Shown: positions 44,729-56,000 of the stretch, in pieces
How positions within the stretch are numbered: the stretch's first letter is position 1
How the letters are laid out: each line of letters starts with the position of its first letter
From: Verrucomicrobiaceae bacterium
GTDB lineage: Bacteria; Verrucomicrobiota; Verrucomicrobiia; Verrucomicrobiales; Verrucomicrobiaceae
Assembly (NCBI GenBank): GCA_947507875.1
Contig: CANNQP010000013.1
Span: forward strand, 30,615-94,614
DNA length: 64,000 bases
Direction of reading: 5' to 3'
Notes under the pieces: generated by a model
What the model was told of the DNA's origin: nothing
Seen by the model: only the letters and a program-made list of their open reading frames with translations
The model's database searches: none
Translations under genes and position numbers: made by a program

Positions 44729-46684
44729 TCAGAAGCGCACCTTGAAGCCTGCGTAAGCTCCCGTGTCTAGGGCAGGGAAGCCGGGGATCTCTTCGTATTG
44801 CTCACCGAGCAGGTTTTCGATGCGTCCAAAGACCTCCACATGGTTTGTCACGCGCCAATTGGCACTGAGTCGAACATTCAGGAAGTCTTCTACGTCCCGC
44901 TGATCGAACGGAGGTCGGGCGATGTAATCCTCGCGGTCGATCAAACAGATGGCATTGAGGCTGACCGTCACATCGCGGTGAGGCCGCAAGATGAGGCCAC
45001 CATTGAGCGAATGACGCGGGCGACGTACCAGGCGGACATCCTCCGTTTCGTCTTGAGCATCGAGGTAATTCCAGCCGAAATTGACGCTGAATTCTTTGCA
45101 GGGAGACCAGGATAAACCGGATTCGATGCCCTGCGTCGTAGCTTCGCCCACGGCCTGAGGTAGGTAGCTCGGGGCCAGATACTGATACGTATCGCGGATA
45201 TCATTCCGGAAGCCGGTGGCATGAACCACGAGCTTTTCGCCGAACAGCGGCTGCTCGATCCCGATTTCATAGCCTTGGCTACGCTCGGGTTCGACCAAGC
45301 TAGCACTGCCGCCAAACACGGGCGTCAGGTCCTGTGGCGTTGGTGGGGTGTAAGCCGTACCGTAGTTCGCATGCAGCAAGGTCCGCAAAACGGGGATGCG
45401 ATAGCTGACTCCGGCACGCCAAGTGAAGGCCTCATCAAAGTCAGAGAAGGCGTCATAACGCAGGCCCCCGACGAGATTCAAACCTGGGAGCACCTCAGCC
45501 TGGGTTTGCAGGAAAAGGGCCCAGTTGGTGAAGTTTTGATCGATATCGACCTTGTCCGAATTGTCATTGAAGCGGTAGATGTTTTGATCCTGCATCCAGG
45601 CACCTGCGATCACCTTCCACGAGTCGGTGATTTCGACAGTGCTCTGGTATTCCAGCCAGTCTGTGCGCGAGCTGACGCGGTTGTTATGCTCCAAGGTATT
45701 GAGGTGCAATCGATCAACGTTCTCAGCAGCTTGGCGGAACTGGCTGTGGGAGTAGGTCAGGCTCTGCGTCCACCGCTCGGTGGTCTGCCAGATCAGTCGT
45801 GGCGAGAGACTCCAAAACTCCGTCAGCAGGTTGCCGTCTGGATCGGCTCCGCGATCGCTCACCTCCACGGTCGGGTAGTCTGGTGGTGGGCCTAATAAAA
45901 AACGATACCTGCTTCCAGGCACACCGACCTGCGCTTTGTAGTAGCGCGTGTCGAGCTCAAAGCGCAACGAATCCGCAATCTGCCAACCGATCCGGCCTGC
46001 CACGTTCGACTGCGCAAACTGGCTGTTCACACGCTGACCCTGCATGTCCGTGCGGCTAGCTTCGAAGGCCCAGTCCACATCTCCGGCGGAGCCCAGTGTG
46101 CTCAGGCCTTCGCGGAAGGTGCCGTAGCTGCCTGCTTCAAAGAAGGCGGTGGTCTCAGGTTTCTCCAGACCACGCCCACTGCGAGTGATGATGTTCACCA
46201 CCCCGCCCATGGTTCGTCCGCCGTAGAGGCTAGCAGCTGGGCCGCGGAGCACTTCCACGCGCTCCACTTGGTCGAGTGCCATGGTCTCGACGTTGAAGGA
46301 ACCTGCTAAGTTCATCGGAACGGGGCGGCCATCAATGACCAGCAGGGTATCCTTCGTCGTGGTGCCGCGGGTCAGCACGGTGGCCACATTGCCGGGCACG
46401 CCAGGGTTCACCACGGTCAGGCCCGGCACAGTGCGCAGGGCGTCCGCGAGGAGACGGAACTGAGACTGCTCGATCTGTTCTCGGCTGATGACGGTGATGC
46501 TGGAGGCGGTCTTCTCCGCCTCCGTTTCGGTGCGCGTGGCGGTGATGACCACCGGGGTCATCTCGCTCGGCGCGTGTTTTTTTTCGTCTGGGGTTTCTTC
46601 GCCAAAGAGCGTGGTGCTCCCCAGCAAACGGAGTCCTGCGAGGGCAATAAAAGCCGCTCCCAGGAGCGATATGCGCTGTTTCAT
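44729..46684 (-). CDS. btuB: TonB-dependent receptor, BtuB-like (cobalamin uptake)
   Basis: An outer-membrane receptor of 651 residues from the ATG at 46684. A signal-like start (MKQRISLLGAAFIALAGL) is followed by a TonB-box-like MTPVVITAT at about residue 42. The plug domain has ITVISREQIEQSQFRLLADALRTVPGL, VLTRGTTTKDTLLVIDGRPV and VERVEVLRGPAASLYGGRTMGGVVNIIT. The 22-strand barrel ends in GAYAGFKVRF with terminal Phe. The frame extends upstream to 46882 but that part is the structured leader. The cobalamin riboswitch directly upstream is the reason for calling this a B12 receptor rather than a siderophore receptor. No BtuCDF genes are in the window. Confidence 0.87.
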   Translation of the reverse strand: MKQRISLLGAAFIALAGLRLLGSTTLFGEETPDEKKHAPSEMTPVVITATRTETEAEKTASSITVISREQIEQSQFRLLADALRTVPGLTVVNPGVPGNVATVLTRGTTTKDTLLVIDGRPVPMNLAGSFNVETMALDQVERVEVLRGPAASLYGGRTMGGVVNIITRSGRGLEKPETTAFFEAGSYGTFREGLSTLGSAGDVDWAFEASRTDMQGQRVNSQFAQSNVAGRIGWQIADSLRFELDTRYYKAQVGVPGSRYRFLLGPPPDYPTVEVSDRGADPDGNLLTEFWSLSPRLIWQTTERWTQSLTYSHSQFRQAAENVDRLHLNTLEHNNRVSSRTDWLEYQSTVEITDSWKVIAGAWMQDQNIYRFNDNSDKVDIDQNFTNWALFLQTQAEVLPGLNLVGGLRYDAFSDFDEAFTWRAGVSYRIPVLRTLLHANYGTAYTPPTPQDLTPVFGGSASLVEPERSQGYEIGIEQPLFGEKLVVHATGFRNDIRDTYQYLAPSYLPQAVGEATTQGIESGLSWSPCKEFSVNFGWNYLDAQDETEDVRLVRRPRHSLNGGLILRPHRDVTVSLNAICLIDREDYIARPPFDQRDVEDFLNVRLSANWRVTNHVEVFGRIENLLGEQYEEIPGFPALDTGAYAGFKVRF

Positions 46685-46768
46685 GGGTTGTCTTGCGATG
46701 TCTTGGCAAGAGCGATCACCCGTGCCGCTGGCGTCTTTTGGCTTTGGACGGCCTGGCACGGGGAGGTC

Positions 46769-46833
46769 GATCCCACCCTTCATTGTTGCGATGAAGTTTG
46801 TCCCCACCCATCTCCACTTGGAGCGGTGGGAGT
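46769..46833 (-). promoter_or_regulatory. Expression-platform hairpins between the riboswitch and btuB
   Basis: On the minus strand CTCCCACC can pair with GGGTGGGG just downstream, forming a strong hairpin with inner CTCCA/TGGAG, and also with a second copy, GGGTGGGA, about 33 bases further on. The two choices exclude each other. No T run follows, so control could be of translation or through Rho rather than intrinsic termination. Confidence 0.45.
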
Positions 46834-46849
46834 GAGCATTTCGCAGCGA

Positions 46850-47095
46850 GATATTCGGACTCCGGGTTTGTGAATGATTCAAAAAATCACGCGCCTTTCC
46901 TGTTCGCCTTCACCGTTCGTTGCCTCCCGATTGGCTTCACCTGCCGGGCATCGCTGCCAGACACGTCACAGAATTGTGACCCGATACCGCAGCGCCACTG
47001 TGACCGGTTCTCACGGTCTTCCCTGCATCTGCGAAACGGCTGCCAAGGACGCTCATCACGTCCCTGGGCTGATAAAGAAAACGTGTCGCTTTGGT
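46850..47095 (-). promoter_or_regulatory. Cobalamin (adenosylcobalamin-type) riboswitch in the btuB leader
   Basis: Read on the minus strand, the leader carries the ordered boxes of a cobalamin riboswitch: GGGAA (47023-47019), GTGAGAA, ACAGT, and GGCGCTGCGGTA, the last matching the GCGCAGCGGTA of the Escherichia coli btuB leader from memory. An extended arm with GATGCCCGG and CGGGAGGC follows, and AACCCGGAGTCCG (about 46868-46856) stands where AAGCCCGAAGACC is found in the coli leader. The 5' edge is uncertain; a strong hairpin (CAGGGACG/CGTCCTTG) near 47045-47070 probably is its first arm. It would repress btuB when cobalamin is plentiful. The upstream remainder to rlmN, about 47096-47232, shows no gene. 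Confidence 0.82.
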
Positions 47096-47232
47096 GAAGC
47101 TCCACGCCATGACGAGGCCTTAGCGGTACTCCTGCCATGTGCAAGCAAAGGATGCTTCATCAGCGGTCCACCAAGACTGATGGATGCATTTTTCGTAACC
47201 CATTCACTGCAGGCTCCTGCGCGATCCTCACC

Positions 47233-48330
47233 TCACAGGGTGCGTTTTTTCCGATCGGCCTTTAGCTGCCCACAGCCCGCAGCCACGTCGATGCCACGTC
47301 GCTGACGGATGGTGCAGGGGATGCCGCATTCTTGAATCCGCTGATGAAAATCCGCCGCTGCCACCTCGGCGCTTTCCCGTCCTTCATAGCCTTGCGTCTC
47401 ATTCAGCGGGATCAGGTTCACGTGGGCGTTCAGGCCTTGCAGCAGGCCTGCCACACGCCGCGCGTGCTCTGGCGTGTCATTCACCCCAGCGATCAGAGTC
47501 CAGGCGAAAAAAATCTTCCGCCCCGTGGCCTCACCATAGTCACGACAAGCCGCCATCAGCTCTGCCAGCGGCCAGCGCTGATTCGCAGGCACCAGGGCAC
47601 CACGTTCTTTATCCGTGCTGCCATGCAGGCTCACCGCCAGGTTGTAGGGGCGCTGCTCCTCGGCCATGCGCCGGATGCCTGGCACTACCCCCACCGTGCT
47701 GATGGAAATTTTCGCGGGGCCGAGGTTCGCCCCGCGTGTGTCACTCAGGATGCCCAGCGCCCGCATCACGTTGTCGTAATTGTGCAATGGCTCCCCCATG
47801 CCCATCAGCACCAGGTTTCTCAGTCGCTGACCTCGGGCCGCCAACACCCGCCGGGCATGATGCACCTGCGCGACGATCTCCCCTGCGCGCAGATGCCGCA
47901 CAAAGCCCATCTGCCCCGTCGCGCAAAACACGCAGCCCATCGCACAACCCGCCTGGGTGCTCACGCAGGCCGTGTGGCGCCCCTCGTAGCCCATGATCAC
48001 CGTTTCGATCTCCTGCCCATCCTGCAGCCGCAGCAGGAACTTTTGCGTCAGCCCATCGCCACTTGGCGTTTCGGCCGCAATGGGCAGCCCATCGGTTTTC
48101 ACGGTTTGATCGAGCTCACGCAGCAGCCATCGCCGCAGCGGAGGGGATAGATCTTCGCGTGCTCGGAGATCTGCGTCCGCGCGGAAGTGCAGTGCATTCC
48201 ACAGCGCGCTCGTGTGTGCGGGCGACACGCCTTCGCGCAGCAGCAGGGCGCGCAGTTCCTCGAACGTCAGATCGTGCAGATGCGTGACCGAAGCCGTTGG
48301 CAACATCGAGTGGGAAGGGGATTCCATCAT
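47233..48330 (-). CDS. rlmN: Dual-specificity 23S rRNA/tRNA adenine-C2 methyltransferase RlmN
   Basis: A radical SAM methyltransferase acting on A2503 of 23S rRNA and A37 of certain tRNAs. The 365-residue protein has the cluster motif CAMGCVFC (Cys129, Cys133, Cys136), NLVLMGMGEPLHNYDNVM, SISTVGVVPGI, AVSLHGSTDKERG and the C-terminal RRGIDVAAGCGQL with the methyl-carrier cysteine. The start at 48330 or 48327 overlaps the stop of the esterase gene in an ATGA arrangement, implying coupled translation. Composition is clearly G+C-richer than in the middle of the window. Confidence 0.96.
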   Translation of the reverse strand: MMESPSHSMLPTASVTHLHDLTFEELRALLLREGVSPAHTSALWNALHFRADADLRAREDLSPPLRRWLLRELDQTVKTDGLPIAAETPSGDGLTQKFLLRLQDGQEIETVIMGYEGRHTACVSTQAGCAMGCVFCATGQMGFVRHLRAGEIVAQVHHARRVLAARGQRLRNLVLMGMGEPLHNYDNVMRALGILSDTRGANLGPAKISISTVGVVPGIRRMAEEQRPYNLAVSLHGSTDKERGALVPANQRWPLAELMAACRDYGEATGRKIFFAWTLIAGVNDTPEHARRVAGLLQGLNAHVNLIPLNETQGYEGRESAEVAAADFHQRIQECGIPCTIRQRRGIDVAAGCGQLKADRKKRTL

Positions 48331-49136
48331 GCAGATCGACTCAAGAGACCTCCAAAAAAACGCAAGCTGTCCGCCAAGTGCTCGCGCCAGTATTCCCAGG
48401 TGTGCCCGCCAGGGAACTCCTCATAAACATGGCCGATGCCTGCACGCTCCAGTGCCTGGTGAAGGTGGCGATTCGGCTCGATCAAAAAGTCCTCGGTGCC
48501 ACAATCGAAGCGCACGGGGGGAAGGCGATGCGCATTCAGCTTCAGGCACTCCAGAGCTTGCAAGGGGCGATCTTCCGCCAAGTCGTAGCGCGCGGGATAT
48601 TCTTCCACAAAGCCCTGCATTTGCCCCATCTCCGTCACGCTGCTATGCGCGCTGATGCCAGCAAAGATCTCGGGATGCAGCGCGCCCAGTCTCAGCGCGC
48701 CCCAGCCTCCCATGGATAGTCCCGCGATGAACAGGGGCGAGCCTGCACTGCGCGGTTCCAGCTCCGTCGCGAGAAGCGGCACCTCCTCCACGATCCATCG
48801 GGAGTAATCCGCGTCGGCATGACGCAGGTAGCCACTTCCATCGCCCCAGAGACCATCGGAAGGCATCGCCAGCAGCATCGGCGGCAGACCTTCGTGCTCG
48901 ATCAATTGGTTCAGCACCTCATGCGCAGCCCCTTTGAAGAGCCAAGCCCAGTGGCTGCCATACACGCCATGCAGCAAAACCACACGCGGCAGGGAGGCGG
49001 CGCTTTGACCCGGCGGCACATAGAAGCTCACGTCTGCCCGCCGCCGCAGCGCCGCCGATTTCACCGTGGCCCAATGCACGCCCGGTGGTGTCAGGCTAGG
49101 GTGGGAAAATTCAATCGTGCGGAAAGCTTCACTCAT
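48327..49136 (-). CDS. Esterase D-family serine hydrolase
   Basis: The ATG at 49136 gives 269 residues; a frame back to 49334 adds 66 residues that look non-coding. The nucleophile elbow is GLSMGGWG with Ser at about residue 140, followed by ALHPEIFAGISAHS; the acid is in DCGTEDFLIE and the His in FPGGHTWEYW. The family includes S-formylglutathione hydrolases and feruloyl or acetyl esterases; ALLHGVYGSHWAW-like text near the N-terminus fits an esterase. No signal peptide is evident with this start, so it is likely cytoplasmic. It overlaps rlmN by four bases, probably an operon without functional link. Confidence 0.85.
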   Translation of the reverse strand: MSEAFRTIEFSHPSLTPPGVHWATVKSAALRRRADVSFYVPPGQSAASLPRVVLLHGVYGSHWAWLFKGAAHEVLNQLIEHEGLPPMLLAMPSDGLWGDGSGYLRHADADYSRWIVEEVPLLATELEPRSAGSPLFIAGLSMGGWGALRLGALHPEIFAGISAHSSVTEMGQMQGFVEEYPARYDLAEDRPLQALECLKLNAHRLPPVRFDCGTEDFLIEPNRHLHQALERAGIGHVYEEFPGGHTWEYWREHLADSLRFFGGLLSRSA

Positions 49137-49306
49137 GAGGAAAAAGACAGCCCTGACAAAGCAGCCGAACCGCGCGCACGCAAGGAAGCGATGCATTTCG
49201 ACCACCTCAGGCTTCGCCAAGCAGCAGCACGGAAGACGAAGCGTCGGCGACCTCAAAATTGCGGTTGTCGGATTCTCCACGGCCTGATACAAACCGTCGT
49301 TAAATT

Positions 49307-49864
49307 GTGAATTTCCCCCCGGCTCATTTTTCATTTCGCACCTTCTTCTTGGCCAGCCTTGTCGCGCTGGCCGTCCCTGCGGCGGCGCAGGAAGTCTTTT
49401 TGCCCTTGCCTGAAGCTGGCCCTGAGCTTCCCCTGCTGAGCGAGCCTGAATGCGTCCGTTTCCTCAAGCCCTCGAAGTCGATCAAACCCCCTGCACCCGC
49501 CGTCACCCAGGCGTCAGTGGCAGCGGTCCCTCAGGTCAATGCTCCCACCGTGGCACGTCTGCGTCGAGTCATCCTTCTGCCTACCGGTCTGCCGCAGGAT
49601 GCCATGCGCCAGCAGATGGCCGAGGGCAGCCAGAGTCGCCAACCCGTGACTGCCGTCGGTGTCCAGGCCCCGGCCCAAGTCCTGGCAAAACTAGCAGAAC
49701 TCTTTGGCAGTGAGGTCAATGCTACCACCTCGAAAAAGGTCGAGGAAGCCGTCCGACTAGGTCTGAACTCCAAAGAACCCACCCGCACCGCCCGCCGCGT
49801 GCAGGTCGTCGGCTGGCAGGCCAAAGATGGTGTCATGGCCGTCGCCGTGGACCCCGAAAGCTGA
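49307..49864 (+). CDS. Small exported protein of unknown function
   Basis: A 185-residue frame from a GTG at 49307 with a convincing signal peptide (about 1-27, ending VPAAAQ). The mature protein begins with a Pro-rich stretch (to about residue 75), then a compact alpha/beta region. No family is recognised, and no catalytic motif is visible. It converges with the giant gene across 190 bases in which I see no gene or clear terminator. The in-frame signal peptide is the main argument that it is real. It may start elsewhere, as GTG is the only start near the signal. Confidence 0.68.
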   Translation: MNFPPAHFSFRTFFLASLVALAVPAAAQEVFLPLPEAGPELPLLSEPECVRFLKPSKSIKPPAPAVTQASVAAVPQVNAPTVARLRRVILLPTGLPQDAMRQQMAEGSQSRQPVTAVGVQAPAQVLAKLAELFGSEVNATTSKKVEEAVRLGLNSKEPTRTARRVQVVGWQAKDGVMAVAVDPES

Positions 49865-50054
49865 TCAGGCAGGGGATGAATTTCCCAGCGGCTTCAGTCA
49901 CCCAACCAGGAGTTGAGGGATAACCTGTCCCCGTTGGATTGCTTCCCTCCGCAGGCCCAAACCAATCGGTTTCGCGAGTTTTCAACTCGGCGGATTCCGA
50001 AGTTCGATGCAAACGGGTCATTCTTGCCCCGGTGCATTTCGGATTCGGCTTCAC

Positions 50055-53000
50055 TCATGGCGCGCTTTGCAGGCTGAACTGGATGCCTTCCGGCCAGCCG
50101 AAGGGGAAGTCGAGGCTGGGGCTCGGGGGGCGGAACCACTGGCCTTCGGTGCCGCTGAAGCTGACAGGTGATTCATCCCAGTCCAGCTCGATGCCAAGGC
50201 TGCCTGCCGGGGCCGCGAGCACGGTGTGAAGTGGCATGAAGCCCGTTTCCAGCAGCGCGGCGGAGGTGGTGATGCCGGTGCCATCGGTGAGCGTGCCGGC
50301 AAGCGTGAAGCGACCTTGACGCGTCAGGGTGCCTGCCAGGGTGGCGGTGGCTGGGGTGGGGAAGCCGTCCGTTCCGACGCTGGGGGCCGTCTGCGTCATC
50401 GTCATGCTGTAGCGGCCATTGTTGGTGAGCAGGGGTGAGCTGGCAGGCAGGGAGCCCCTCGTTTTGGCACCGGCAAAAACGGACATCGCCTGCTCTCCGG
50501 TGCGCGTTTGCACCTGCACACGTCCGGCGAAAGTGCGGGCGGGTAGATCCAGGCGGAAGCTCAGCCGCAGGCTCGCTCGTGCTGGGCGTGGGATCGTGAG
50601 AAAGCTCTCGCGGCCAGGACCAAAGTGCGCGTGGCCATCGCTGTGCAGGCTGCCGGTGAAGGGCAGGGATGTGCTGCCCAGGCGCAGCTGGCCGGAAAAG
50701 CTGGCCGCGGGGGCCAGCGTGAGGGTGATCAGGCCGTGATTCTCTGCCTCAGCCGCGATGCCGGGAGCCGCCACGACAAGGCCCTGGTATTCGCCGGCTT
50801 GGGCCCCACCCACGGGATTGGCCGCAAAGTGGGCCGTGAGGGCCAGGCCCTCGCTGTGGGTGAAGGTCAACTGCGGCCGCCGCTCCAGCAGACCGGGACC
50901 TGTCCAGCGGTCCAAGAGAAAGCCTGGGCGTGGGGTCGCGGTGAGCGTGTAGGCTTTGCCCACCTCCAGCGCAGTAAGAGCTGCCGTGGGACTGATGGCC
51001 ACCGTGCCAGCGTTTGCAGGCAGCAAGGTCAAGGCAAGCGGCCGCAGCGGCACATAGGTGAAGCGGCGCACGACCTCATTGCCCATTAGGCCAGCGGCAT
51101 CCGTGGCGCGAACGCGGACGGTGTTGGCACCCATCACGGCAGGTGCCTGGGCGGTGAAGGCGGCTCCGGTGCCGCGCGCATCGAGCGTCATCACGGCTTG
51201 GGTGAAGGCACCCTCATTCAGCGCCACCTCGACCCTGGCCAGGCCTTTGTCATCGGCGGCACGGCCCGTTACGGTGAGGGCGCTCAAGGCCACCCGTGCT
51301 CCTTCCGTGGGTGTGGTCAGGGTCACGGTGGGCGCGCTGGTGTCCTGCTCCAGCAGCGTCACCCGTGCTTCATTTGGCAGACCCAGCGTGGCGGCTCCGG
51401 TGGCGGTTTCGAGCCGCACCAGGAAGTGCTCATGAGTCTCGGCGCGGTTGTCGGCTGTGACCCCGATGTTCACCGTCTGGGTCGATTCGCCATCGCTGAA
51501 CGTCACCACACGATCCACCGCCTCGAAGTCGCTCGGCGAGGCAGCCGTTCCGTTGACCGTGCGGACGCGCACCGTGGCGGTGCCTGCCGGGTTGCCGGTG
51601 CGCCGCAGCGTGATGGGCACGTTGGCGTTGGCTTCAGGCATGGCGTAGCGGTCGCTGCTGAGCAGGATCTGGCTCGTGCTGCTGGAAAGGATGGAGGTGA
51701 GGTGCGTCGCGGTGTTGTTGACACTGCGGATCTCGCCACCGCCCGCCACGGTGACGGACGTGCTGACAAAAGGCGGCGCGCTTGCCGCCACAGCCACGTC
51801 CAGCGTCAGGTCAGGGTAGCTTTCGCCCGCAGGCAGCACGCTGCCGCGACGGGCAGAGACCGTGCTGCCGGTGCCCTGCGTGATGGTCCATCCTGGCCCG
51901 AGCAGCGAGGTGGCACTGAGGCCGGCTGGCAAGGTGGCCGTGACGCTCACCGTGCCGCTGGTGGGCTGGCTGCCTGCGTTTGAAACCGTGACGCGATAGC
52001 TGCCCGTGCCGCCGGCGGTAAAGCTGGCCGCCGGGGCGAGCGCCACGGTCAGGTCACTCACCTGACGCACGTGAAAGAGGGCTTCCACCAGCGCGCTCCA
52101 TTCGTCGTTTTGACGGGCGCGGACCTTCAGCGCGCGGCTGCCGATGCCCGTGAGCAGCAGCGGTGTTGGCGTGTCGGTGCGGGTGAGGCTGAGTGAGGCA
52201 TGGAAGCTCAGGTCGCTGCTGTCAGGAGCGGCTTGATGGACCTCCGCGGCCAGCACGTTGGTGCCGGTGACCAGCAACGCGGGGTCGAGGTTGAAGGTGA
52301 AGAAGGCATTCTCATCCGGCGCGCCGGAGCTGGCATACTGGTCAAAGGCCGCGCCGCTGGCGAGGTTGGGCGAGCGCGCGACTTCGGCGCCATTGAGGTA
52401 AAGAATGACCCCGTCGTCATACTTCACCTGGAGCACCGCCGCTGTCAGGCCCGTGGCATTGGCGACCTGGAAGCTCGTGCGGAAGTAGGTCGTGGCGTTC
52501 TTTTGCATCCCAGGCGTCACGGGATCTGCATCGACAAAGGGCACCACGGTGGCTTCATCGCCATCACCATAGCCCAGCTCTCCCGCGCCGCTGCTCCAGG
52601 TGCTGTCATCAAAGAGCACCGCGCGCCAGGCCGTGCCGGCATCGCTGCCATCGGCCAGGTAGCGCCAGGTTTGGTTCAGCGGCAGCACCGTCGTCGTCTG
52701 CGTGCTGCTGGTGTAAACCTGCGCCGCCGGGTTCAGAGCGCCGCCAATCTGGCGCGGATCGCTGCCATCCAGCGTGTAGTAGATCGTGCCGCCCTGGCCA
52801 GTGATGATGACCTCATCCCCGCTGGTGATGGGGCCGCCATGCTGGCTGAGTGTGGGTGCGTCAAAGCTGGGATACAGGCCATCGGCGCGCAGCTGCGCCA
52901 TCACCCAGCTGCCACGCTGGGGGGCGTAATCGTTGATGAGATACGCGGCGGCGTTTTCCCAGTCGGGTTTGCCAAAGGGTTGGCTAGGCCGCTGCGCGTC

Positions 53001-56000
53001 ACCCCAGCGGGCGCTTTCGGCGATGATCGCCTGCCGGATCTCCTCCGCGCGGGCTCGCAGCCGCCGCTGCACCGTCTCTCCAGCCAATGCGCCTCCGGCG
53101 AAAAGGTGCCGCTGCACCCGGTCTGCCCAGAGCATGCGATACTCCGCATTGGGCCGCAGGTCGTGGTGGAGGAACATGGGGTTGGCGAGGTCGAACTCCG
53201 TCACTCGTGCGTTGGGAAAGGGGCCGGTGCGGTCGATATCCAGGTCGAAGAAGCTGTGCTCAAAGTCGTGCGCATAGAAGACAAAACCACGGTTGCCACC
53301 GCGACGCCGCGCGCCCTGCCAGTTGTTGGCGCGTTCGTCGCCCAGGAAAGACGAGGTCGCGCCGTCGAAATTGCCCGTCCAGAAGGTCAGCAGCATGTAG
53401 TCGATGAGATTGGCCGGATCGAGCAGCACTGGATCGGCCGTTGCCGTCACGCCATCCGCGGCGCGGCCCTGCATGGCAAAGTAGCGGGCGTTGGTGGGAT
53501 CAGTGGCGTGAGCGCGCGCCTGGGTCCAGAGGCTCTGCCAGGCGTCGATGGTGCCATCCGCCAGACCTGTGGCCAGCCCGAGTTCGGCCTCGCTTTTCAC
53601 CACATCCCATTCCTCTTCCTCGCCGCCCAGGTAGGCGGCGTTGTGGTTCGTGTCGGCGCGTTCCTGGCTGTTGAAGATGCCCCAGTACTGGCCGTTGATG
53701 TAGAGGTGGTAGTTCCGGCTGCGCGTGTAGGGCTGGCCCATCGCGCCTTGCAGCTCACGCGCCGTTTCCTCACGCATGTAGGTGTTCCTGTCATCGCCTT
53801 GGAAGGCCCAGGAGTAGTTCTGCGCAGTGCGCAGGTCCAGCTTGTCAAAGCTGTCCACGCCTTCATCCCCAAAGAGCGGGTAGTTCAGCTTCGAAGCGCC
53901 ATATTCGCCGCGGAAGTAGAAGTGGAAGGCGTGCTTGGGATTGTCGCCGCTGCGGCTGAAGCCGCCCCGGATTCTCATGCCGCAGTTCACCTGAAAGCCG
54001 CCCGCCGCTGTGTTGTCATCGCCGATCAGTTCCAGTGAGCAGGGCCGCTCCCAATCAAAGCCGCGCGCGCCCGGATTCACCCAGATGCCCGTGGCGGGGT
54101 CGAACAGATGCGGCAGGTCGCTGACGAGCGAGACCGTGGGCAGCGCCAGCAGCGCCTGCTTCACCGCATCCACACCGCCGACGGCTGGGTTCGTGGCATT
54201 CACGATGTCGGGGTCCATGCCGTAGTTCGCCACCTGTCCATTCACCGTGCCGGCAGGCCAGCCTGCGGCAGGACGTGCTCCGGTGGGGGACTGGCGGATG
54301 ACATCGTTCAGGAAAAAGTAGCTCTGCGTGCGGACGCGTGTCGGTTCATAGCCGCTGCGGAAGGCCGCCGCGCGCACGATGCTGGTGCGGCTGAGCGCGA
54401 TGGCACCGGCATAGACCAGGCCACGCGTGGCCGTGGGCGTGCTGCCATCCAGCGTGTAGCGGACCACCGCGCCTGGCGTGGCCGTGCTCAGGGCCAGGGA
54501 AATCGCGCTGGAGTAAAAGCCATGCTTCTGGCTGAACACCACCGGCTGCACGACTCCCGTGAACTGCGGCACGCCATTCACCGCGCCGGGTGTGGCGGTG
54601 ATGAGCGAGTCCTGTGGACGGAAAAACACCGGCGCGGCGGCCAGTCCGCCCACGGCATTCAGCTCAGGCAGCAGCAGGAAGGAACTGTCTGCCGCCGTGG
54701 CGTTCATCGCCTGAACCGCCAGCACATTCCGCCCACTGGTCAGCAGGGGCAGATGCGCGCTGAGGTCGATCGTTTCCGCGACGAGCGTCTCGGCTGGCTC
54801 CCGCGCGACGAGGGCCGCGCTGTTGAAAGCCGGGCTGCCCGCAGGGGCGTTCCGCCTGGCCACCTCGGTGCCATTCAGCCAGGCCACAAAGCCGTCGTTG
54901 TAGCGCATCCGCAGCGTCAGGCTGCTCAGCGAGCCTGCGTTTTCCACGGCAAAGGACAGCCGCGCCTGCAGCGTGGCGTTTTTGCCACGCATGACGCGCT
55001 CGACGTTCGTGCCGACCACCGAGCTGTTCGCGCTGCCAGCGCCCAGCGGGGCCGTGGTCACCTGCAGTCCGCCCGCGCTGCCGACCAGCTTGAAGCCATC
55101 GTTCCAGCTCGTGTCCGTGCCTGCTTTGGCAAAGAACTCCACGCAATCGCCGCCACCACCTTCCCACATCAGCACCTCCACCGTGTGCGGTCCGGCGGTC
55201 AGGTTCACAGGCGCGCTCAGGTTGTCCAGCGGGCCGTGGTTGCTGTCATCGGTCATCACGGCCACGCCGTCGATCTTGATCCTCGCGCCGTCGTCAGAGT
55301 TGATGCCGAAGACATAATTCCCGGTCGCCGGGATCAGAATCGTGCCCGTGGCCAGGAAGGCAAATGGCTCGGCCGAACCATTCGGGAAGGACTGATTGTT
55401 GCCATAGTTCCCGCCATCACCATCGCCCAGGAAGTTGATGACCGGCGCGATCACCGTGGTCTGGCTGGCGATCTGGGGTGATCCCGCGGGCAGGGCCAGC
55501 AGCGCATCGGCCTGGGCCACGCTGCGCACCTCGCCGAAACTGCCCGAAGCCACCTGGCGCACCGTGAAGCCCGGCACGGAAACGCCGAAGCCAAGCCCCG
55601 TGCGCCCGCTCGACCAGGGGCCGTCGTTGAAGTCACGCGCGGTCCAGGTGCTGCCCTGCGCGTCATTCGTCGGCACGCGGTACTTCACCACCGCGTTTTG
55701 GCTGAGCAGGGCACGTCCGGTGAAGTTGATGCCATAGCTCTCGTCATTCGCCTGCGCGGGGAACATGGGCGTGTAGGCGTGCTCCACCGTCACGCCATCG
55801 GGCCGCACCAGCGCCAGGTATTCGCCACCCGCGCTGAGGTTGAAGTTCGTGTGCAGGGGCTGGCCGGGCACGCGCCGGTTCTTGCTGCTGGCCCAGACGA
55901 GCAGGAACTGCCTGGAGCCGAGCGTCACCGCCGGGAAGCGCCACTTCGCCAGCACGCTTGCATTGTCCGTCAGGCACCAGTCGGTCAGGTCCACTTCCTC

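Noticed and set aside
46981..47015. A GCGCCACTGTGACCGG match to the cobalamin riboswitch core on the plus strand
   Set aside because: The other boxes are missing on that strand and no plus-strand gene lies downstream; the minus-strand reading fits all boxes in order.
52200..54038. A 612-codon plus-strand open frame
   Set aside because: It is antisense to the giant gene, has no signal, domain or repeat pattern of its own, and is the expected mirror of G+C-rich codon bias. The same applies to 54108-55481 and others.
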